Part shown: in pieces, positions 58,581 to 64,000 of the stretch | Layout: every line of letters begins with the position of its first letter | How positions within the stretch are numbered: position 1 is the first letter of the stretch | NCBI RefSeq assembly: GCF_006968745.1 | Contig: NZ_CP030118.1 | Span: 6,592,284-6,656,283, forward strand | Length of the DNA: 64,000 bases | Source: Brasilonema sennae CENA114 | GTDB taxonomy: Bacteria > Cyanobacteriota > Cyanobacteriia > Cyanobacteriales > Nostocaceae | Direction: 5' to 3' | The notes under the pieces: generated by a model | The model's database searches: none | What the model was told of the DNA's origin: nothing | Seen by the model: the letters and a program-made list of their open reading frames with translations, nothing else | Made by a program: the position numbers and the translations under genes

Positions 58581-60842
58581 TCAACCAATTGTTTTAGGTT
58601 GGAAATTACGCAAACGCAGCGCATTCGTGACTACAGAGACAGAACTAAACGCCATTGCTGCACCTGCAATGATGGGACTAAGCAGCCAACCGAAGAAGGG
58701 GAAAAGAATTCCTGCTGCAATTGGAATACCAGCAACGTTATAGATAAAGGCAAAGAAGAGATTCTGACGAATGTTGCCAATCGTGGCACGAGAGAGTTGA
58801 ATGGCGGTGACAATACCTTGTAAATCGCCAGAGATCAGGGTGATGTCACTCGCTGCGATCGCCACATCTGTTCCTGTTCCAATTGCCATCCCGACATCGG
58901 CTTGAGCCAGCGCCGGTGCATCATTGATACCATCCCCCACCATTGCTACAATCTTACCTTCCGACTGAAGTTTCTCAACAGTCTCGGCTTTCTGTTCCGG
59001 GCGAACTTCAGCTAAGACTCGCTTGATACCCACTTCACGGGCAATCACTTCGGCTGTACGGTGATTGTCTCCGGTCAACATTACGACTTCCAATCCCATT
59101 TTCTGCAATGTGCGAATTGCGTTTACAGAAGATGATTTCACCGCATCGGCAATGCCCATAATCCCTTGGATTTTGCTATTTACCGCAATCCAGATAACCG
59201 TTTTACCAAGATACTCCAAACGATCCCAATGTTCCTGCAATGCACTTGTATCGATGCCTAACTCGTTCATCCAACGGTGGGTGCCAATTTGTATCCATTG
59301 ATTTGATACATATCCTTGCACACCACTACCCGCAATGGCTTCAAACTCCTGTGCATCGGTCAATTCCACACCTTGAGATTTCGCATAATTTACAACTGCC
59401 TCCGCAAGAGGATGTTCTGAATTGCGTTCAACAGATGCTGCAAGGCGCAGAAGATTTAGCTCGTTGCCATTGGCTGTACCCTTGACGCTTACAAAATCGG
59501 TGACAGTGGGCTTACCCTGCGTAATTGTACCTGTTTTGTCGAGAACGACAGTCTGAAGCTTGTGCGCGAGTTCCAGACTTTCTGCCCCTTTGATGAGGAT
59601 ACCATTTTCTGCACCCTTACCTGTTCCCACCATGATAGAAGTCGGCGTTGCCAAGCCAAGAGCGCATGGGCAAGCAATAATTAACACACCTACAGTGGTA
59701 ATCAGTGCCATCGTCACATTGCCCATGATGTTGTACCAGATAATGAAAGTGGCGATCGCAATGGCAATCACAGCTGGTACAAACCATCCAGTCACTTGGT
59801 CAGCTAATCGCTGAATCGGTGCTTTTGAACCTTGGGCTTGTTGGACTAGCTTGACAATCTGCGCCAAGAATGTATCTTTACCCACTCGGGTCGCTCGGAA
59901 TTTGAAGCTGCCAGTTTTGTTAATCGTGGCTCCGATAACTTCATCACCTGGTTGCTTCTTCACAGGAAGACTTTCACCTGTCACCATTGCCTCATCAATA
60001 GTTGAGGAACCATCAATAATCTCGCCATCCACTGGAATCTTTTCACCCGGACGTACGAGAATCACATCACCTTTAATCACTTGGGCAATGGGAATGTCAA
60101 CCTCTTTGCCATCACGAATCACACGAGCAGTCTTTGCTTGCAAGCCCATCAACTTACGAATTGCTTCAGAAGTTTGTCCTTTGGCACGATTTTCAAGCAG
60201 TCGTCCCAGCAAAATCAGAGTGATGATAACTACAGCTGCTTCGTAGTACACATCAGCTGGTAATCTTTGTTGAGTGAAAAACCCAGGCAAGAAGGTGGGG
60301 AAGAGGGAATAAAGATAAGCGGCAAGAGTACCAATCGCCACCAAGGTATCCATTGTTGCTGCGTGACGTTTCAGGGCTTTCCAGGCATTGATAAAGAAGG
60401 ATGAACCACACCAGAACAAGACTGGAGTCGCCAGCACAAGCTGTAACCAAGGATTATGCATCCACATGGGAATAAAGGGAATGGATAATCCCGTCATCAT
60501 CGGTAGCGAACCAATGACCAGAATAGCGCTGACAATGCCGCCAACCCAAACTTTTCTGACTAACGCTCGATTTTCGGCTTGGCGTACCTTCTGCTCTGCA
60601 TCATCGTCTGCGGCAAATAAATCATCGTCTTGCATAGGTTGAGCAGAGTATCCCACCGCATTCACTGCCTGGCAAATTGCTTCTGGGTTAGTTTTTTTGG
60701 GGTCATAAGTGACAGTAGCTTGCTCTGCCCCAAAGTTTACGCTACACTCATTCACACCCCTGACGGAGCTAATCGCATCTTCAATGATTTTAGCGCAAGA
60801 GGCACAACTCATGCCCCGCAGTTTCAGATTTGTGTTTTCCAT
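58581..60842 (-). CDS. copA: Cu(I)-translocating P1B-type ATPase
   Basis: 753 residues from the ATG at 60842, preceded by AAGGAGT (the frame opens at 60860). The N-terminal HMA domain has GMSCASCAK (about 10-18). The P-type core follows: TGES loop (MVTGESLPVK), membrane metal site IIACPCALG, phosphorylation motif DKTGTITQGKP, SEHPLAEA, and hinge GDGINDAPALAQADVG. Helices 7-8 carry FIYNVAGIP and AMAFSSVSVV, the Cu(I)-specific YN and MxxSS signatures. It expels Cu(I) from the cytoplasm or into thylakoids (CopA/PacS/CtaA group). All catalytic residues are intact. It sits between the second chaperone and the microprotein. Confidence 0.95.
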   Translation of the reverse strand: MENTNLKLRGMSCASCAKIIEDAISSVRGVNECSVNFGAEQATVTYDPKKTNPEAICQAVNAVGYSAQPMQDDDLFAADDDAEQKVRQAENRALVRKVWVGGIVSAILVIGSLPMMTGLSIPFIPMWMHNPWLQLVLATPVLFWCGSSFFINAWKALKRHAATMDTLVAIGTLAAYLYSLFPTFLPGFFTQQRLPADVYYEAAVVIITLILLGRLLENRAKGQTSEAIRKLMGLQAKTARVIRDGKEVDIPIAQVIKGDVILVRPGEKIPVDGEIIDGSSTIDEAMVTGESLPVKKQPGDEVIGATINKTGSFKFRATRVGKDTFLAQIVKLVQQAQGSKAPIQRLADQVTGWFVPAVIAIAIATFIIWYNIMGNVTMALITTVGVLIIACPCALGLATPTSIMVGTGKGAENGILIKGAESLELAHKLQTVVLDKTGTITQGKPTVTDFVSVKGTANGNELNLLRLAASVERNSEHPLAEAVVNYAKSQGVELTDAQEFEAIAGSGVQGYVSNQWIQIGTHRWMNELGIDTSALQEHWDRLEYLGKTVIWIAVNSKIQGIMGIADAVKSSSVNAIRTLQKMGLEVVMLTGDNHRTAEVIAREVGIKRVLAEVRPEQKAETVEKLQSEGKIVAMVGDGINDAPALAQADVGMAIGTGTDVAIAASDITLISGDLQGIVTAIQLSRATIGNIRQNLFFAFIYNVAGIPIAAGILFPFFGWLLSPIIAGAAMAFSSVSVVTNALRLRNFQPKTIG

Positions 60843-60891
60843 TGAGTGACTCCTTGACACGCACTAGTATTCGGTCTTCGGAATTCGGCAA

Positions 60892-61086
60892 CTAAGTAAC
60901 GGAGTAACCCGCGTCGGTAATTGCTTGTTTCACAACCGTTTGTGAAGCTTGAGTCTCAATGCTGACCAACTTAGTTTTGGGATCAGCTTGCACTGTTGCG
61001 GTTGGATCAACTGCTTTGAGAGCTTTTGTGATGGTTTCACCACAAGCTGAACATGCCATGTTGGGAACGTTGAGTTGTAAGTTCAT
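60892..61086 (-). CDS. HMA-domain copper chaperone (second copy)
   Basis: 64 residues from MNLQLNVPNMACSACGE at 61086 (the frame opens at 61161 but that leader is unrelated). The CxxC site (MACSACGE) binds Cu(I). It is the first gene of the copper operon, 49 bp before the ATPase gene, and presumably delivers copper to it. It is preceded by a MerR-type promoter. Confidence 0.9.
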   Translation of the reverse strand: MNLQLNVPNMACSACGETITKALKAVDPTATVQADPKTKLVSIETQASQTVVKQAITDAGYSVT

Positions 61087-61117
61087 GATTCTAATCCTTT
61101 TGCGATGAACTATTTTT

Positions 61118-61149
61118 AGTTTGCAGTCTCCAGCAGACTGGAGAGTCAA
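61118..61149 (-). promoter_or_regulatory. MerR-type operator/promoter before the copper operon
   Basis: On the minus strand TTGACT (-35) is followed by the dyad CTCCAGTCTGCTGGAG and, 20 bp after the -35, CAAACT as -10. A 20-bp spacer filled by a dyad is typical of MerR/CueR promoters. It shares TTGACTCTCCAGT with the site at 56.7 kb. Confidence 0.65.
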
Positions 61150-61370
61150 GACAGAGCGCAAGCAAATTTTGAAAATCTGTCAAAAGAAAGAACTTATAGT
61201 TTAAAGGGTTTCACGAGCAGCAACCCGCACAACAAAGGAGAGAGTAATCACAAGCCGTAGTGCTGGAACTGTGCCTATATCTTATAAAGTCCAGCACGAG
61301 GAAACTAGAACACCGATTCAGTCATCGGGGTTGGGCAAACCCAGCCTACGGCTCGCTACGCTAACGACAA

Positions 61371-61611
61371 GGATGGACAACCCTTGTATTTTTGCGGCCT
61401 CCAGTCAACTAGTTTTACCCAAATTCTTGGGTAGGGCCCAACGGGAGAACCAGTCGCCTCAACGGGGGGGAACCCCCCAACGGGAGAACCAGTCGCCTCT
61501 GTCGGGAAACCCTCCTGCAGCGCTGGATTCACCGCACGGCCCTGGATTCACCGCAAAAATACACCCAGATTTTGGGTTTTACGAGTAGACATTGTATAGG
61601 GTTGTCCATCC
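61371..61611. repeat. Nested foldback element
   Basis: Outer arms GGATGGACAACCCT and AGGGTTGTCCATCC and inner arms TGTATTTTTGCGG and CCGCAAAAATACA enclose GC-rich repeat DNA. That DNA includes two copies of CAACGGGAGAACCAGTCGCC and the CTGTCGGGAAACCCTCCTGC segment shared with the liv-operon repeat. No coding capacity. Confidence 0.7.
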
Positions 61612-61690
61612 AAGGCTCATGGAAAATGAAGCGGAACAAGCTAAAAATCAACTTTGGTTGGAGTAAGGGGACGTTAAGCTACGCTTAACG

Positions 61691-61799
61691 GTGAATCCAG
61701 CGCTGCAGGCTGTGCACTGAGCGCGGTCGTTGTGAGGGTTTCCGCTCTCACGGCGACTGGTGTTCGTGTAGCGTCTTTGCAGGAGATACCCGAAGGGGA
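61691..61799. repeat. Dispersed GC-rich repeat
   Basis: Shares CAGCGCTGCAGG, GTAGCGTCT and AGGAGATACCCGAAGGG with 42572-42770, in the same order. Together with the foldback element it fills most of the 936-bp gap before the phosphatase gene. Confidence 0.65.
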
Positions 61800-62022
61800 G
61801 TGAGGTCAAACCAACGTGGAATAGAGGGTTGAACGTTAAGTTGACACCAATGAGGCTACCCGTGCCCCTACCCGTGTACCTCATGCTTTGCGGAAAAGCC
61901 CTATAAATTATTCTATTACAAATAGTTACACATTATGTCATATTATTTTAACTGATAGCCCATGCTAACGGGCTGCATGCGTAGAGCATAGGCTTTGCTT
62001 TAAAAAAATGTTTAATCATACC

Positions 62023-62670
62023 ATGAGTCAAATTGTTTGGATCGCAAGACACGCCAACCGTCTCGACTTTGTTAACCCTGATTGGTTTCTCACAGCAGAA
62101 CGACGCTACGATCCACCACTTTCTGAAGATGGTATGGTGCAAGCGCAGCAATTAGCCAATCGGCTCAAGCGAGAACATATTACTCATATTTTTGCTTCCC
62201 CCTTCCTGCGGACAGTACAAACAGCAAACGCCGTGGCAGAAGTTCTTGATTTGCCGATAAAACTAGAAACAGGCTTAAGCGAATGGCTGAATCCCGTCTG
62301 GATGAAAGAAGAACCACTGCGACTCTTAACCCGAGCATTAGCAGAATTATTCCCCAGAATAGACATCAGCTACACTCCGCGCATTGCAGTAAATTACCCA
62401 GAAACTTACGAAAAAATGCAGGAACGTTCGGGACAAACTGCTAGATGCCTAACGACAGAATTCTCTCCAGAAAATATTCTTTTAGTGGGACATGGTGCGT
62501 CCGTATTGGGGGCGGCAATAGGTTTAGTAGGTGAAATTGCCAGAACGGAAGTGAAGGCTTCTCTATGTTCTTTAGTAAAAGTTGTGCGTCAACACCCAGA
62601 GTGGTTGCTAGAACTAAAGGGAGATACCTCGCATTTAACTCAGGTAGAAGAAGTCATTCGCTTTAACTAA
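62023..62670 (+). CDS. Histidine phosphatase superfamily protein
   Basis: 215 residues from MSQIVWIARHANRLD at 62023 (a Met five codons earlier at 62008 is possible). The catalytic RH pair is in ARHANR, the second His in LLVGHGASVLGAAIG (about 160), with SPFLRTVQTANAV between. The family includes phosphoglycerate mutases and small-molecule phosphatases. It ends 11 bp before glucokinase and is likely co-transcribed, so it may act on a sugar phosphate. Confidence 0.88.
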   Translation: MSQIVWIARHANRLDFVNPDWFLTAERRYDPPLSEDGMVQAQQLANRLKREHITHIFASPFLRTVQTANAVAEVLDLPIKLETGLSEWLNPVWMKEEPLRLLTRALAELFPRIDISYTPRIAVNYPETYEKMQERSGQTARCLTTEFSPENILLVGHGASVLGAAIGLVGEIARTEVKASLCSLVKVVRQHPEWLLELKGDTSHLTQVEEVIRFN

Positions 62671-62681
62671 GAACAACTCAC

Positions 62682-63707
62682 ATGACATTACTATTGGCAG
62701 GAGACATCGGCGGCACGAAAACCATCTTACGATTGGTTGAAGCATCACAAAAAGCTTCATTACACACTATCTGTGAGGAACGGTACCCCAGTGGAGACTT
62801 TCCCGATTTGGTGCCGATGGTACAAAAGTTCTTGCTTAAGGCTAACACACAAACTCCAGAAAAAGCGTGTTTTGCCATTGCAGGACCGGTGGTGCAAAAT
62901 ACCGCTAAGTTGACTAATTTAGTTTGGTTCCTTGATAGCGAACGTTTACAACAAGAACTCGGTATATCCCATGTTTCTCTCATCAACGACTTTGCAGCTG
63001 TTGGCTATGGTGTTTTAGGTTTAGACAACCAAGATCTGCTAACTTTACAGGCTGGCAAACCCAACCCCGAAGCCCCTATTGCTATTATTGGTGCTGGTAC
63101 TGGTTTGGGACAAGGATTTTTGATTAAGCAGGGACAGAACTATCAAGTTTTTGCTTCTGAAGGTGGACACGTTGACTTTGCCCCCCGTACCGAATTAGAG
63201 TTTCAACTTTTGAAATACCTGCTCTCGAAGCATGATATCCAACGGGTTTCTGTAGAACGAGTCGTTTCTGGGATGGGAATTCTAGCAATTTACCAATTTC
63301 TACGAGATCGCAAAATTGCTACTGAATCACCAGAAATTGCCCAAATCATAAGAAAGTGCGAACAAGAAGTGGGAGGGCAAGAAAAAAGCGTTGATCCGGG
63401 TGCTGTCATTGGTAACGCTGCATTAGAGAAAAGCGATCGCCTTTGTGAACAAACCATGCAGTTATTTGTAGAAGCCTACGCTGCAGAAGCAGGTAATATT
63501 GCACTTAAACTTCTACCTTATGGTGGTTTGTACGTTGCTGGTGGAATTGCTCCGAAAATACTGCCTTTAATCCAACAAGACAGGTTCATCCGCAATTTCA
63601 CTCAAAAAGGTAGGATGCGTCCTCTGCTTGAAGATATACCCGTTTATGTTGTCCTAAATCAACAAGTAGGACTCATTGGTGCTGCCATCTGTGCTACTAG
63701 GTTATAA
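62682..63707 (+). CDS. glk: Glucokinase
   Basis: 341 residues, cytoplasmic ROK/hexokinase-fold kinase that phosphorylates glucose with ATP. Phosphate-binding LLAGDIGGTKTILRLVEA at the start; LINDFAAVGYG and IIGAGTGLGQGF as sugar- and nucleotide-binding blocks; ASEGGHVDFAP with the Glu that holds glucose; GGLYVAGGIAPKILP near the C-terminus. Complete and of usual length for bacterial Glk. Confidence 0.95.
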   Translation: MTLLLAGDIGGTKTILRLVEASQKASLHTICEERYPSGDFPDLVPMVQKFLLKANTQTPEKACFAIAGPVVQNTAKLTNLVWFLDSERLQQELGISHVSLINDFAAVGYGVLGLDNQDLLTLQAGKPNPEAPIAIIGAGTGLGQGFLIKQGQNYQVFASEGGHVDFAPRTELEFQLLKYLLSKHDIQRVSVERVVSGMGILAIYQFLRDRKIATESPEIAQIIRKCEQEVGGQEKSVDPGAVIGNAALEKSDRLCEQTMQLFVEAYAAEAGNIALKLLPYGGLYVAGGIAPKILPLIQQDRFIRNFTQKGRMRPLLEDIPVYVVLNQQVGLIGAAICATRL

Positions 63708-64000
63708 CTACTAGTAGCTACAGTTGAAAGTAAGGTAGTAACGGGCTATGTTTCTACCCTACTTTGAATTGATGAAAAAGCACCTGCAAATGCGTCAATC
63801 AATTTTGGATTTAGGATTTTAGATTTTGGATTAACTCCACCCTAAAAGTGCTCTGCTTGGAGCGAAACAGAACTCATCTCTAAATTTTTAGATTTACGAT
63901 TTTGGATTAATTCCGTCCGTCAAGGACGGGGCTTGTACCGAAAGTCAACGCCAAGTACCTCTGTCGGGAAACCCTCCTATGGCACAAAGTGCCACGCTGC
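63708..64000. other. 3' flank with dispersed repeats
   Basis: About 290 bp. It contains GGATTTAGGATTTTAGATTT-type tandem A/T repeats (63806-63910), a hairpin CCGTCC/GGACGG (63913-63929), and at 63958 onward CTCTGTCGGGAAACCCTCC, another copy of the repeat seen at 42.6 and 61.5 kb. No gene visible before the edge. Confidence 0.5.

Noticed and set aside
1..64000. tRNA, rRNA or CRISPR array
   Set aside because: No sequence with a T-loop/acceptor pattern, rRNA signature or regularly spaced direct repeats with unique spacers was found by eye; the tandem repeats at 21.7 and 52.6 kb have no spacers.

Overview
The window reads as chromosomal DNA of a filamentous, probably Nostocales-type cyanobacterium. 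The HIP1 octamer GCGATCGC recurs across it. Many gene families are cyanobacterial in flavour: a PlsY/PEP-synthase fusion, a PAO/Tic55-like Rieske oxygenase, a DUF6464 protein, a NuiA-type nuclease inhibitor, a GAF/PAS hybrid kinase and plant-type ferredoxin. Intergenic DNA is crowded with foldback and tandem repeats of the kind seen in large Nostocales genomes. No rRNA, tRNA or CRISPR array was recognised.

Layout. 1-5.6 kb (minus strand): truncated SMP-30/gluconolactonase, FAD oxidoreductase, pentapeptide-repeat protein, SGNH hydrolase and a glycosyltransferase. 6.3-12.4 kb: a 46-residue membrane protein, the PlsY/PEP-synthase fusion, an FHA membrane protein, rplI and gloB. 12.8-18.6 kb: a plus-strand glycan cluster (GT2, GT4, ABC exporter with a histidine-kinase-like tail, GT4). 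19-29 kb: small membrane and stress-type proteins, a ferredoxin, alaS, an orphan antitoxin, a NuiA-like inhibitor divergent from a phosphatase-like gene, and a GNAT enzyme. 29-38 kb: a dgcA/dgcN pair, aldo/keto reductase, exported superoxide dismutase, rsmG, the Rieske oxygenase and an IS630 scar. 38-43.6 kb: a complete branched-chain/neutral amino-acid ABC importer with a cupin gene between its permeases and repeat DNA before its last ATPase gene. 44-48 kb: a 1274-residue hybrid histidine kinase bracketed by inverted copies of one foldback element. 48.5-53.5 kb: a large Pls-type (poly-lysine-synthase-like) single-module NRPS and an M55 D-aminopeptidase. 53.6-61.1 kb: a minus-strand copper island. 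62-63.7 kb: histidine phosphatase and glucokinase.

How the genes work together. The glycan cluster can assemble and export a saccharide. The liv genes form one importer. The copper island combines two HMA chaperones, a Cu(I) P-type ATPase, a MerR regulator, a cupredoxin and a Met/His-rich lipoprotein. It also holds a previously unlabelled 26-codon membrane peptide with a strong ribosome-binding site. Part of the island is decaying: a second cupredoxin domain is cut off by a stop and a frameshift, and an RND efflux pair is reduced to two fragments abutting an IS630 element.

The strongest candidates for something under-described are the Pls-type synthetase beside an M55 peptidase, the ABC exporter carrying a duplicated HisKA-like tail, the 26-residue peptide in the copper operon, and the linked mobile elements (an IS630, a small derivative with matching ends, and the foldback pair around the kinase). 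All functions are inferred by reading the sequence; no database search was run.
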